From Pseudomonas fluorescens (GTDB lineage Bacteria; Pseudomonadota; Gammaproteobacteria; Pseudomonadales; Pseudomonadaceae): 64,000 bases of DNA. A program made the translations under genes and the position numbers. The DNA lies in NCBI RefSeq assembly GCF_900215245.1, contig NZ_LT907842.1, positions 1,736,001-1,800,000 of the forward strand, given 5' to 3'. The notes under the pieces are model-generated. The model did no database searches. It was not told the DNA's origin and saw nothing but the letters and a program-made list of their open reading frames with translations. This document shows, one piece after another, positions 53,860 to 63,100 of the stretch (within the stretch, counting starts at the first letter, position 1; each line of letters begins with the position of its first letter).

Positions 53860-55106
53860 CGCCGGGGTTCAGTCCAAAGAAGCCAAAGAGTAGCCACCAT
53901 GAGTACCAGGTTTTTGGCGACCGCCGCGTAGGGATCAAACCAGTAATGGGGCAGGATTATGCTGATAACCACGGTATAACCGGCCATCAGCAGCAGTTGC
54001 AGGATCAGGGTCTGCCTGCGCCAACGCGCGACCAGCAGCCCCAAGCCCAACAGGCCATCACACACGGCCCCGGCGATCACCGCCAGCGTCGCCCAAGCGC
54101 CTTGCACGCCCGCTTCGGCCAGGATGCGCAGGCCCCAGTCATAACCCGGGCCGACGCAGACCACTGCGGTGCCCAGCCAGATCAGCACCATCACCGCCAG
54201 CATCAGCGGGCGGACAGTGCGTTGGCTACTCACTGTTGCCGTCGGCCAATCCCGCAGCCGCGTGGCCAGCGGTGCGGCCGTATAGCCGCACACCGAAGCC
54301 AGCACCTCGGGGTCGGCCACATTGTCCTGTTGCGCCAGTGCGATACTTTGTCGATTCAACGCCCGCCAACCCAAGTGGTCTCCCAGCCAACCGCCCAACC
54401 CCAGCAACGGCACTTGCCGGTAGCGGCCCGCGCCCCAGCCTTGAGCGGCACGCAGGTGGTCAATGACCTTGGACAGTGGCATCGGCTCAGGGCCCACCAA
54501 CGGCAGCACCATTGATTCGGCCGGCCACTGCCGCAACAGCGCCAGTACCGCACCGACCACGTCGTCGATATGCACGGGTTGCAGGTGGGCCTTGAGGTTC
54601 AGCAACGGAATCAACGGCCAAGGCGAAAGCCCGGCCAACCACGCACTGCTGGCACCGCCAGCACCCACCACCAATGAAGGCCGCAGCACCACGCACGCTT
54701 TGCCCAGGCCGAGCAAGTAATCATCCGCCGAGCCTTTGCTGGCCAGGAATGGCACGTCGGAGTGCGCCGAAGCCCCCAGGGCAGAAATCTGCAACACCCG
54801 CGCACCGTGCCGGGCCGCCAGATCAAACAGCACGCGGGCGCCCTGATCCTGGACACGGCTCAACTGCGCCGCATCCACGCTCAGCAGGCCCGCCGCATTG
54901 ATCAATAAATCAACAGAGTCAGGAAAAACAAAGCACTCGGGGTCGATCGCCAACCGGCTCAAATCCAGTGACCGCCACTCTACCCCTGGCCAGTTCTGAC
55001 TTCGAGGCTCGCGACACGTAGCGATCACGCGGTGCCCCGCTTGCTGCAAGGCACGCAACAGGTGGCCGCCTACAAACCCTGTGGCGCCGACCAAAAGAAT
55101 ATTCAT
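53856..55106 (-). CDS. NAD(P)-binding epimerase-like / DoxX-like membrane fusion
   Basis: A 416-residue two-domain protein. Residues 1-290 are an atypical short-chain dehydrogenase fold with LLVGATGFVGGHLLRALQQAGH as nucleotide motif; residues about 295-416 hold four membrane helices resembling a DoxX-like domain. A canonical YxxxK catalytic pair is not evident, as in complex-I-assembly-type atypical SDRs. It is flanked by two DUF2269 genes. Function unknown; membrane redox or lipid modification are possibilities only. Confidence 0.8.
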   Translation of the reverse strand: MNILLVGATGFVGGHLLRALQQAGHRVIATCREPRSQNWPGVEWRSLDLSRLAIDPECFVFPDSVDLLINAAGLLSVDAAQLSRVQDQGARVLFDLAARHGARVLQISALGASAHSDVPFLASKGSADDYLLGLGKACVVLRPSLVVGAGGASSAWLAGLSPWPLIPLLNLKAHLQPVHIDDVVGAVLALLRQWPAESMVLPLVGPEPMPLSKVIDHLRAAQGWGAGRYRQVPLLGLGGWLGDHLGWRALNRQSIALAQQDNVADPEVLASVCGYTAAPLATRLRDWPTATVSSQRTVRPLMLAVMVLIWLGTAVVCVGPGYDWGLRILAEAGVQGAWATLAVIAGAVCDGLLGLGLLVARWRRQTLILQLLLMAGYTVVISIILPHYWFDPYAAVAKNLVLMVATLWLLWTEPRR

Positions 55107-55115
55107 GAAGATCCT

Positions 55116-55529
55116 TTAGACCGGTTTGGCGCCCATCAAGCCGGCAATCGCCACAAACCCCACCAGGCTGACCACCGCCAGCACCAGGGTGAAATTCAGG
55201 TTGCCGCCTTCGCCTTTGCGCAGGCGATTAAGCCGTGCCACCAGCCAGAACCAGGCCAGCGCGGCCACGGTATAGAGGAGGCTGGAGCCCAGAATCCAGG
55301 TTTGCCCCAGCGGCCAGCCGACCAAGTGCACCAGCCACCAGCCGGTGAACGGCATGCTGACAAGGCTTATCCCCATCAACAACCACACGAACACCCATGG
55401 GCGTTGCACGGTGACGGCCGGGCCGGCGCTGCGTTTGCGCCAGGCCAGGACCGCCAGGCCGAGGCCGCTGAGCAGCAGCAACACGGTGGCGGTGATGTGA
55501 ATAACCTTGAGGGTGGTCAGCGTTTCCAT
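55116..55529 (-). CDS. DUF2269 family membrane protein (b)
   Basis: A 137-residue protein with four hydrophobic segments (LTTLKVIHITATVLLLLSGLGLAVLAW at the N terminus). It is the first gene of the three-gene cluster, nine bases before the epimerase fusion. Weakly similar in layout to the 53392-53859 product (conserved lead His in the first helix, and a GWWLVHLVGWPLGQTWILGS-like middle). Function unknown. Confidence 0.78.
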   Translation of the reverse strand: METLTTLKVIHITATVLLLLSGLGLAVLAWRKRSAGPAVTVQRPWVFVWLLMGISLVSMPFTGWWLVHLVGWPLGQTWILGSSLLYTVAALAWFWLVARLNRLRKGEGGNLNFTLVLAVVSLVGFVAIAGLMGAKPV

Positions 55530-55569
55530 GGTCTCGATTCCTTATAGGCCGCTCAGTCAGCGTAGTCGC

Positions 55570-57084
55570 TCAACCGAGGAACAGCTGGTAGGCCGGGTTT
55601 TCGCTTTCATCCCAATACGGGTAGCCGATTTGTGCCAACGCGGCCGGCACCAGGTGACGCTCGTCTGCCGGTACTTGCAGGCCCGCGACCACACGTCCGT
55701 CGGCCGCGCCGTGGTTGCGATAGTGGAACATCGAGATGTTCCAGCGCCCGCCCAATTTGTTAAGGAAGTTGAACAGTGCGCCCGGGCGCTCCGGGAACTC
55801 GAAACGAAACACCAGCTCATCGCTGACTTTAGCCGCGTGGCCACCCACCATATGGCGGATGTGCAACTTGGCCAGTTCGTTCTCGGTAAGGTCCAGTACC
55901 GGGAAGCCCTGGCTGGTAAGGCTGGCGATCAGCGCGCTGCGCGGGTCGTTTTCGGGGTGCGTCTGCACGCCGACGAAGATGTGCGCCTCACGCCCGGAGT
56001 GGTAGCGGTAGTTGAATTCGGTGATCTGGCGCTTGCCCACTGCTTCGCAGAACGCCTTGAAGCTGCCCGGCTTCTCGGGGATGGTCACGGCGATGATGGC
56101 CTCGCGGCCTTCACCCAGCTCGGCGCGCTCGGCGACGTGACGCAGGCGGTCGAAGTTGACGTTGGCGCCGGAGTCGATGGCCACCAGGGTTTGCCCGGTC
56201 ACGCCACGGGTCTCCACGTATTTCTTGATCCCCGCCACACCCAATGCGCCCGCCGGCTCGGTGATGGAGCGGGTGTCGTCGTAGATGTCCTTGATCGCCG
56301 CGCAGATTTCATCGGTGCTGACGGTAATCACTTCATCCACATAGTCTTTGCAGATGTCGAACGTGTGCTGGCCGATCTGTGCCACCGCCACGCCATCGGC
56401 AAAAATGCCGACGGTCGGCAAGATCACGCGCTCACCCGCGGCCATCGCGGCTTGCAGGCAGTTGGAATCGTCCGGCTCGACGCCGATGATCTTGATCTCC
56501 GGGCGCAGGTATTTCACGTACGCCGCGATACCCGCGATCAGCCCGCCGCCGCCGACCGGCACAAAAATCGCGTCCAGAGGCCCCGGGTGCTGGCGCAGGA
56601 TTTCCATCGCCACGGTGCCCTGCCCGGCAATGGTGTGCGGATCATCGTAGGGGTGAATGTAAACGTAGCCTTTTTCGTCGACCAGCTTCAGCGAGTAGGC
56701 CAGGGCTTCCGGGAAGGAATCACCGTGCAGCACCACTTTGCCGCCACGCGAGCGCACGCCTTCGACCTTGATCTCCGGCGTGGTCTTGGGCATCACGATG
56801 GTGGCCTTGACCCCCAGCACCTTGGCCGCCAGGGCCAGGCCCTGGGCGTGGTTGCCCGCAGAAGCCGTGACCACACCGCGCGCGCGTTCTTCGGCGCTCA
56901 GTTGGGTCAGCTTGTTGTAGGCGCCGCGAATCTTGAACGAGAACACCGGCTGCAAGTCTTCACGCTTGAGCCAGACCTTGTTGCCCAGCCGCTCGGAGAG
57001 CTGGCGAGCGGTCTGCAATGGGGTTTCTACGGCAACGTCATAAACGCGCGAGGTGAGGATCTTTTTGACGTACTGTTCAAGCAT
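55570..57084 (-). CDS. ilvA: Threonine ammonia-lyase, biosynthetic
   Basis: A 504-residue PLP enzyme converting threonine to 2-oxobutanoate for isoleucine synthesis. The PLP Lys51 is in FSFKIRGAYNKL; GGGGLIAGIA binds phosphate. Two C-terminal ACT-like regulatory domains (about 325-500) give isoleucine feedback inhibition in this long form. Divergent from rpiA, as in other Pseudomonas. Confidence 0.96.
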   Translation of the reverse strand: MLEQYVKKILTSRVYDVAVETPLQTARQLSERLGNKVWLKREDLQPVFSFKIRGAYNKLTQLSAEERARGVVTASAGNHAQGLALAAKVLGVKATIVMPKTTPEIKVEGVRSRGGKVVLHGDSFPEALAYSLKLVDEKGYVYIHPYDDPHTIAGQGTVAMEILRQHPGPLDAIFVPVGGGGLIAGIAAYVKYLRPEIKIIGVEPDDSNCLQAAMAAGERVILPTVGIFADGVAVAQIGQHTFDICKDYVDEVITVSTDEICAAIKDIYDDTRSITEPAGALGVAGIKKYVETRGVTGQTLVAIDSGANVNFDRLRHVAERAELGEGREAIIAVTIPEKPGSFKAFCEAVGKRQITEFNYRYHSGREAHIFVGVQTHPENDPRSALIASLTSQGFPVLDLTENELAKLHIRHMVGGHAAKVSDELVFRFEFPERPGALFNFLNKLGGRWNISMFHYRNHGAADGRVVAGLQVPADERHLVPAALAQIGYPYWDESENPAYQLFLG

Positions 57085-57221
57085 CGGCAGGCATCACTGA
57101 GCGGGTTGGGCAGGGCCAAGGAGTCTAACCCGGCTTTTGGCCGGGCGACCACACGAATCCCGAGGTTTTGTTGGGTTATACTCGCCGCCCTCGATAACTC
57201 CCCGCCCGTTCCGGAGCCCGC

Positions 57222-57893
57222 ATGACCCAGGATCAACTCAAACAGGCAGTGGCCCAGGCCGCCGTCGATTTAATCCTTCCTAAACTCGACGACAAAAGCA
57301 TCGTCGGTGTCGGCACCGGCTCCACCGCCAACTGCTTTATCGATGCACTGGCCCAGCACAAGGGCGCGTTCGACGGCACCGTGGCCAGCTCCGAAGCCAC
57401 CGCCGCGCGCCTCAAGGGCCATGGCATTCCGGTGTACGAGCTCAACACCGTGAGCGACCTGGAGTTCTACGTAGACGGCGCCGATGAAAGCGACGAACAC
57501 CTGAACCTGATCAAAGGCGGCGGCGCCGCCCTGACCCGCGAGAAGATCGTCGCGGCCGTGGCCAAGACCTTTATCTGCATCGCCGACGCCAGCAAGCTGG
57601 TGCCGGTACTCGGTGCGTTCCCGCTGCCGGTCGAAGTCATCCCGATGGCCCGCAGCCACGTGGCCCGTGAACTGGTGAAACTGGGCGGCGACCCGGTGTA
57701 CCGCGAAGGCGTGTTGACCGACAACGGCAACATCATCATCGACGTGTACAACATGCAGATCACCAACCCGGTGGAACTGGAAACCCAGATCAATGCGATC
57801 GTCGGCGTGGTCACCAACGGTTTGTTCGCCGCGCGCCCGGCGGATGTGCTGCTGCTGGGTACGCCTGAAGGCGTGAAAACCCTTAAGGCCTGA
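57222..57893 (+). CDS. rpiA: Ribose-5-phosphate isomerase A
   Basis: A 223-residue enzyme interconverting ribose 5-phosphate and ribulose 5-phosphate. [56 protein letters not shown] (catalytic Asp/Glu/Lys) and [11 protein letters not shown] are all family motifs. A TATACT (57177-57182) stands 40 bases upstream. Confidence 0.97.
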   Translation: MTQDQLKQAVAQAAVDLILPKLDDKSIVGVGTGSTANCFIDALAQHKGAFDGTVASSEATAARLKGHGIPVYELNTVSDLEFYVDGADESDEHLNLIKGGGAALTREKIVAAVAKTFICIADASKLVPVLGAFPLPVEVIPMARSHVARELVKLGGDPVYREGVLTDNGNIIIDVYNMQITNPVELETQINAIVGVVTNGLFAARPADVLLLGTPEGVKTLKA

Positions 57894-58260
57894 AGCTCAG
57901 CGCTGATTTCCTGTGGAGACAGGGCTTGTGTGGGAGCGGGCTTGCGCGCGAATGCGGTGTGTCAATCAACTGATCTGGCGACTGAGACACCGCATTCGCG
58001 AGCAAGCCCGCTCCCACATTTAATGTGTGCTGACCTGGATAACTGTGTAACAAAACCGCTACTTTTCGCAGCACCTACGCTCAAAAACCGTGCGCATGTC
58101 ACGGCATTCCACGCCTCTCTTAGTATCAAATCCGTTACAAATTACACCCAGGCGACCCACGCGTTTAACAATGCGCCACTTCGCACACGCCCATGGAATG
58201 AGGCGCGCATTGTGCAATGGGTCTGGGCTTTGAAACCCCCATCACCTCAAGGACGACCTT
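57894..58260. other. 367-base intergenic region between rpiA and aaaA
   Basis: Holds a REPIN (57928-58022) and then about 238 bases of comparatively AT-richer sequence leading to aaaA. No terminator with a T-run, RNA gene or clear promoter hexamers were recognised. A ribosome-binding site AAGGACG precedes the GTG start. Confidence 0.6.
57928..58022. repeat. REPIN downstream of rpiA
   Basis: Arms GTGTGGGAGCGGGCTTGCGC and the canonical complement ending CCCACATT. Confidence 0.88.
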
Positions 58261-60207
58261 GTGATAAAGCCTCTTGCCCTCGCTATCAGCGTTGTCGGCA
58301 CTCTGCTGTCGACGCAAACCCAGGCCTACGATTACGGCCAGCACGCCAATACCACCCTGGAAAAGCTGATCAACGACTACCCCGGCCGTTATCGCGGCAC
58401 GGCCAATTTCGCCGGCGCGGCAGATTGGATGCAAAGCCAGATGGGTTCGGCCTACAACCTCAGTCGCCAGAACTTCACCTGGAACAACGGCACTCGCGCT
58501 TCGCAAAACGTGGTGGCCTATGCTGCAGGCACTAAACCGCAGTACGTGGTGATTGGCGCGCACTTCGACACCTACTTCGGCCGCCCCACCCTGCAAGGCC
58601 TGGACGATAACGGCTCCGGCGCCAGCGTGCTGACCGAAGTGGCCAGGAACCTCGGCGGCCTGCCGCTGGAGAACGGCTTGCAGGTCGTCGGCTTCGGCGC
58701 CGAAGAAGAAGGCCTGCGCGGCTCCAAGGCCTTCGTCGACTCACTGAGCGCCAGCCAACGCGCGAACATGCTGGCGATGATCAACCTCGACAGCCTGATC
58801 ACCGGCGACATGATGTACGCCCACGCCGGCCAGAACAGCACGGCCAACCCCGCCCTGGCGTCGCTGCGCGAGCACACCTTGCAAATCGCCAAGGAGCTGA
58901 ACATCCCGCTGTTCACCAACCCGGGCCTGGACCCGCAGTACCCCAAGGGCACCGGCTGCTGCAGTGATGGCGAGCCGTTCGAACCGCTGAAGATCCCGAT
59001 TCTGTATATCGAAGCCACCAACTGGGAGCTGGGCGATCTGGACGGTTACACCCAAACCAATAACCCAAAAATTCCCGGCGGCTCCACCTGGCACGACCCG
59101 GCAGAAGACAACAAGGCCGTGCTGACCAATGCCTTTGGCCAGGAACGCATCGACCAGCGCCTGCGCGACTATTCACGCCTGCTCAGCCGCCTGGTGCTGG
59201 AGCTGACCAACGCCGACTTGCTGGCCTCCACCACGTCGGGCGGCGCCGTTGCGCGCAACCTGCAGGACAACCTGCAACGCCAGCATCAGGCTATGGTGCG
59301 TCTGCATGATCGCCGTTGGTTGACCTTACAAGCGGCCAGCCGCGAGGTCGGAAGCGTAGACGGCGAAATCGGCGTGGACGGCGAATACACCCCGGACAGC
59401 GGCTTCGACAGCCCGCTCAACCGTGACACCCGACGCCTGGGCGTACACGCCTTGGGCGACTATCAGCTCACCTCCAGCCTGAATATCGGCGCCAGCCTCA
59501 GTTACCTCAATGGCCGCGACACGCTGGAGCAGCGCGGCAAACTGGACAGCGACACCTGGCAGGCCGCGGCCTATGCCTTGCTCAACGATGGCGGGCCAAG
59601 CTGGCTGGCCGGCGACCTGAGCGTCGGCCACACGCGTTTTGATTCCAAGCGTAACCTGCTGATCCAGGCCAATGGCGGCCCGGTGCTGCTCGACCAGCAC
59701 CTGACCGGCAACACCGACGCCTTGTCGTTGGGCGCGCGCGTATTGGGCGGTTATGACTTTGATTTCGGTGCGATCAAGAGCGGGCCATTTGCCGGCCTGG
59801 ATTACAGCCACTCGCGCATTGATAAATTCCACGAAAAACAGAACCTGCGCACGGCGCTGGAATACGAACAACAGTCTTTCGACTCCCTGGAAGCCAGCCT
59901 CGGTTGGCGCGTGCGCGGTGCCGTTGCCCTGCCCTATGGCATGAGCCTGCTGCCTTACGGCGACATCGCCTGGGTCAACGAATTGGCTGACGGCCGCCTC
60001 GAAGACCTGCAATTGACCGCCCGCGCCGACGGCCAGGCGCGCACCGCCAACCTTGGTTCAGTGGACAAGCGCTTTGGCCGCGCCCAGGTCGGCAGCCAGT
60101 TGGCGATTACCCCGCAACTGGGTGTGTATGCCGAAGTGAACAGCCGCCTTGGGCATACGGAAGGCAGCCAGACCGGCTATTCATTGGGCGTGCAATGGAT
60201 GTTTTGA
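58261..60207 (+). CDS. aaaA: Autotransporter aminopeptidase AaaA
   Basis: A 648-residue outer-surface enzyme starting with GTG. Signal peptide about 1-22; M28 zinc peptidase domain about 23-310 with candidate ligands H101-x-D103, D115/D116 (DDNGSGAS), E148/E149 (GAEEEG), D177 and H277; then a C-terminal beta-barrel (about 385-648) ending in the outer-membrane-type VQWMF. P. aeruginosa AaaA is an arginine-specific aminopeptidase displayed at the surface. Its stop directly abuts the stop of the converging gene (TGATCA). Confidence 0.9.
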   Translation: MIKPLALAISVVGTLLSTQTQAYDYGQHANTTLEKLINDYPGRYRGTANFAGAADWMQSQMGSAYNLSRQNFTWNNGTRASQNVVAYAAGTKPQYVVIGAHFDTYFGRPTLQGLDDNGSGASVLTEVARNLGGLPLENGLQVVGFGAEEEGLRGSKAFVDSLSASQRANMLAMINLDSLITGDMMYAHAGQNSTANPALASLREHTLQIAKELNIPLFTNPGLDPQYPKGTGCCSDGEPFEPLKIPILYIEATNWELGDLDGYTQTNNPKIPGGSTWHDPAEDNKAVLTNAFGQERIDQRLRDYSRLLSRLVLELTNADLLASTTSGGAVARNLQDNLQRQHQAMVRLHDRRWLTLQAASREVGSVDGEIGVDGEYTPDSGFDSPLNRDTRRLGVHALGDYQLTSSLNIGASLSYLNGRDTLEQRGKLDSDTWQAAAYALLNDGGPSWLAGDLSVGHTRFDSKRNLLIQANGGPVLLDQHLTGNTDALSLGARVLGGYDFDFGAIKSGPFAGLDYSHSRIDKFHEKQNLRTALEYEQQSFDSLEASLGWRVRGAVALPYGMSLLPYGDIAWVNELADGRLEDLQLTARADGQARTANLGSVDKRFGRAQVGSQLAITPQLGVYAEVNSRLGHTEGSQTGYSLGVQWMF

Positions 60208-61116
60208 TCAGGGCTTTTTGAACACGTAGAACAGGTTCGGCTCGCTGACCACATACAACGAGCCTTCGTCATCCATGGCGATCCCTTCGGCCTGCGGCAC
60301 ACGCTTTTCAAGGCCATGGCGCCCGTTGAGCAAAGAAAGACTGCTCAACGGGCGACCATCAAGGCCCAGCTCCAGCACCAGGAACGATTCATCCGACAGC
60401 GCCAGCAGGTGGCCGCTGCGCTCGTCGTATTGCAGGCTCGAGAGGTCGCGCACAAACAGCCCGGCATCGCGCTTGGGGTTGTTGATCACGTGCACGGAGT
60501 AGGTTTTTTCCGGTTTGAAATGGGGAAACCCGTGAACCTCGTAAATCAGCATCGGGTCGCGTTCCTTGGCCACAAACAGGCGCTTGCCCACCGAGTCGTA
60601 CGCCAGGCCCTCGAAGCCGTTGTTACCACCGATGTGCACGCCCAACGTCATCTGCTCAGCATCCGCAGCATCGAGAAATTGGGTGTCGTCATTCACATGC
60701 ACCTTGATCAGTCGTTGCTGGCTCTCATCGCTGATCACGTAGATGTTGTCGCTGATGAACTCCACCGCCTCCGCATCGCCAAACCCCACCAGAGGAATCC
60801 GCCGCAGGATCTTGCCGTCCAGGGACAGCTCGATCAGCTCGGCGTTTTTATTGGTGACCGTAAACAGGCTTTTGCGCACCGGGTCGTAGGTAAGGGCCGA
60901 GACGTTGTCGTCGAGACCGTCGATGACCACGGCTTGCAGGCTGACGCGGTAATCCCCCAGGCCAATGGAGCGCTCATCGGCAGGATGGCGCCATGTCTGG
61001 AAATTGAACCAGCCACGCTCAAACAGGCGAAAGTGCTGTGCGACCACTCCGGCGGCGACCAGAGTGAGCAGCATCACGATAAAGAACGCGGGTTTGGGGC
61101 GGGCAAGTCGACGCAT
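60208..61116 (-). CDS. SdiA-regulated domain protein (a)
   Basis: A 302-residue protein with an N-terminal membrane segment (FIVMLLTLVAAGVVAQHF, about 12-29) and a beta-propeller-like body (YDPVRKSLFTVTNKNAELIELSLDGKILRRIPLVGFGDAEAVEF). It ends EGIAMDDEGSLYVVSEPNLFYVFKKP, the SdiA-regulated signature. Likely membrane-anchored in the periplasm. Function unknown; a close paralogue lies immediately upstream. Confidence 0.85.
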   Translation of the reverse strand: MRRLARPKPAFFIVMLLTLVAAGVVAQHFRLFERGWFNFQTWRHPADERSIGLGDYRVSLQAVVIDGLDDNVSALTYDPVRKSLFTVTNKNAELIELSLDGKILRRIPLVGFGDAEAVEFISDNIYVISDESQQRLIKVHVNDDTQFLDAADAEQMTLGVHIGGNNGFEGLAYDSVGKRLFVAKERDPMLIYEVHGFPHFKPEKTYSVHVINNPKRDAGLFVRDLSSLQYDERSGHLLALSDESFLVLELGLDGRPLSSLSLLNGRHGLEKRVPQAEGIAMDDEGSLYVVSEPNLFYVFKKP

Positions 61117-61217
61117 CAGGCAAGCTCAAAGACAAAAAGTGGCGAATAAATATCACGCCGTTCTGAATTTAAACTTAAACGCTGCCGAGTGCCTGGTGAA
61201 TGCCGCTTATAGAGCGG

Positions 61218-61239
61218 TAACCGACGCAATCGTCGGTTA
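61218..61239. terminator. Hairpin at the 3' end of SdiA-regulated (b)
   Basis: TAACCGACG-CAAT-CGTCGGTTA is a perfect nine-pair inverted repeat including the stop codon of the - strand gene; an immediately adjacent GCCGCTTATAGAGCGG-like hairpin follows. No strong T-run on the - strand. Confidence 0.5.
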
Positions 61240-62160
61240 TTTCTGTTTTTCGAAGCGATAGAACAGGTTCGGCTCACTGACCATATACAACGTGCCGTTC
61301 TCGTCCATGGTCACGCCTTCCGCCCGGGGAATGGTGTGCTTGAGACCATTGAAGCCGCCAAGCAGGGTGATGAAGCTGACTTGCTCGCCCTTCTCATCCA
61401 ACTCCAGCAGCAGGTGGGAGTCGGCCGACAACACCAGCAAGTGCCCGGTACGCGGGTCGACGGCCAGGGCCGAGATGTTGCGCACGTCCAGCGCGGTGCT
61501 GGCGATCTTTTGCTTGTCGCCGGTCAGCGTGCTGCCATCGCTTTTCCAGGTGAACAGCGCCGGCGGGCGCTCTTCGCCGAGTACGATGTGCTGGTTGCGT
61601 TTGTCCCAGGTCACGCCTTCAAAGGCTTTGTTCTGATCCTTGGACGGGCCCAGGTCGTAAGTCTTGAAGTCCGCGAAATTCAGTTGCTGGGTGCTGGCGT
61701 CAACGCTGACCACGGTCAGGGTGTGCATGCGTTCATCGACAATGGCCATCTGGCCGTTCTCCATGACTGTCACACCTTCCGGGTTATTCCAGCCGTTGAG
61801 CGGCATTTTGCGCAGCACGTCGCCTTGCAGGCTCAGCTCCACGAGGAACGGGTTTTTGCCCATCACAGAAAACAGGGTTTTGGTCTGCGGGTTATAGGAA
61901 ACGTCCGAAGCCTCGTCCTTCTCCATACCGGGCAGCAATTTGGCGTCGATAACCGCACGGTAATCCGGCAGCCACACGCTCGCTTGTCGCTCAGCCGGCG
62001 TTTCAAAACGCTCCGCCACCCACAATACGCCGCGATCATCCCAATGCATCGCCCAGGCAACGCCATACACAATTACCGCGACCAGGAACAGCCAGGAATA
62101 CCAGCGCAGGGCAAAACGTGAACGGGGTTTGGATTTAACGGAAGGCAAGAGCACGGCCAT
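61237..62160 (-). CDS. SdiA-regulated domain protein (b)
   Basis: A 307-residue paralogue of the neighbouring protein, with one N-terminal membrane segment (WYSWLFLVAVIVYGVAWAM) and the same propeller repeats and C-terminal EGVTMDENGTLYMVSEPNLFYRFEKQK. I chose the ATG at 62160 because the 46-residue upstream extension lacks family similarity. Function unknown. Confidence 0.82.
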   Translation of the reverse strand: MAVLLPSVKSKPRSRFALRWYSWLFLVAVIVYGVAWAMHWDDRGVLWVAERFETPAERQASVWLPDYRAVIDAKLLPGMEKDEASDVSYNPQTKTLFSVMGKNPFLVELSLQGDVLRKMPLNGWNNPEGVTVMENGQMAIVDERMHTLTVVSVDASTQQLNFADFKTYDLGPSKDQNKAFEGVTWDKRNQHIVLGEERPPALFTWKSDGSTLTGDKQKIASTALDVRNISALAVDPRTGHLLVLSADSHLLLELDEKGEQVSFITLLGGFNGLKHTIPRAEGVTMDENGTLYMVSEPNLFYRFEKQK

Positions 62161-62298
62161 TGAGCGCTTTTCCAGAAAGTCAGCTTTAGGTGATAGCACA
62201 GGATCGACGGGCCCGCGCGCAGGAGCCTGCGGATTATCCGGATGGCGTGTGAAAAAAATGCAAAACCCTTCGATTCTGCTAATGATGTACGCAATCAA

Positions 62299-62390
62299 AT
62301 GGGAGCGGGCTTGCTCGCGAATGCAGCGTGTCAGTCACCGAATGTGTTGACTGGTACACCGCATTCGCGAGCAAGCCCGCTCGCACATTT
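62299..62390. repeat. REPIN upstream of SdiA-regulated (b)
   Basis: Arms ATGGGAGCGGGCTTGCTCGC and the complement ending GCTCGCACATT, between two - strand genes. Confidence 0.88.
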
Positions 62391-62412
62391 TTGACCGCGT
62401 TTGGCCGGGTTC

Positions 62413-63078
62413 TTAGCGAACGCTGCTTTCGAAGCGGCTCACGCCCGCCAGCTCCAACACCAGCTCATCGCCCACATTCAACGGGCCCACACCGGCCGGG
62501 GTGCCGGTGAGAATCACGTCACCCGCCTGCAGCGAGAAGCAGCCGGCCATGTGCTGGATCATCGGGATGATCGGGTTGAGCATCTGCGCGCTGTTGCCGT
62601 CCTGGCGCACTTCGCCGTTGATGGTCAGGCGAATGCCGATGTCGGTCACGTCCGCAAAGGTGCTGCTCACCACAAACGGTGCGATCACCGCCGCGCCGTC
62701 GAACGACTTGGCGATTTCCCACGGCAGGCCTTTGGCTTTCAATTCGGCCTGCTTGTCGCGCAGGGTCAAATCCAGCGCCGGGGCGAAGCCGGAGATGGCG
62801 TCCAGCACTTCTTCACGGCTCGGCTTGGCCGACAACGGTTTGCCGATCAGTACCGCGATTTCCGCTTCGTAGTGCACCGAGCCGCGCTCGGTAGGGATGG
62901 CAAAACCACCTTCCAGTGCTACCACGCAACTGCCCGGCTTGATGAACAGCAGGGGCTCGGTCGGGACCGGGTTGTCCAGTTCCTTGGCATGTTCGGCGTA
63001 GTTACGCCCGATGCACACCACTTTACCCAGGGGAAAGTGGATGTTGGTGCCGTCGATGTACTTGTGCTGGTAGCTCAT
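62413..63078 (-). CDS. Fumarylacetoacetate hydrolase family protein
   Basis: A 221-residue FAH-fold enzyme: CIGRNYAEHAKELDN at the N terminus, metal-binding HYEAEIAVLIG (His-x-Glu-x-Glu) and GDVILTGTPAGVGPL. Relatives hydrolyse acylpyruvates or decarboxylate oxaloacetate. Encoded 22 bases after an FAD-linked dehydrogenase; the pair is conserved beside serA in other Pseudomonas. Confidence 0.9.
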   Translation of the reverse strand: MSYQHKYIDGTNIHFPLGKVVCIGRNYAEHAKELDNPVPTEPLLFIKPGSCVVALEGGFAIPTERGSVHYEAEIAVLIGKPLSAKPSREEVLDAISGFAPALDLTLRDKQAELKAKGLPWEIAKSFDGAAVIAPFVVSSTFADVTDIGIRLTINGEVRQDGNSAQMLNPIIPMIQHMAGCFSLQAGDVILTGTPAGVGPLNVGDELVLELAGVSRFESSVR

Positions 63079-63100
63079 GAAACGACTCCTTCAGGGACGG

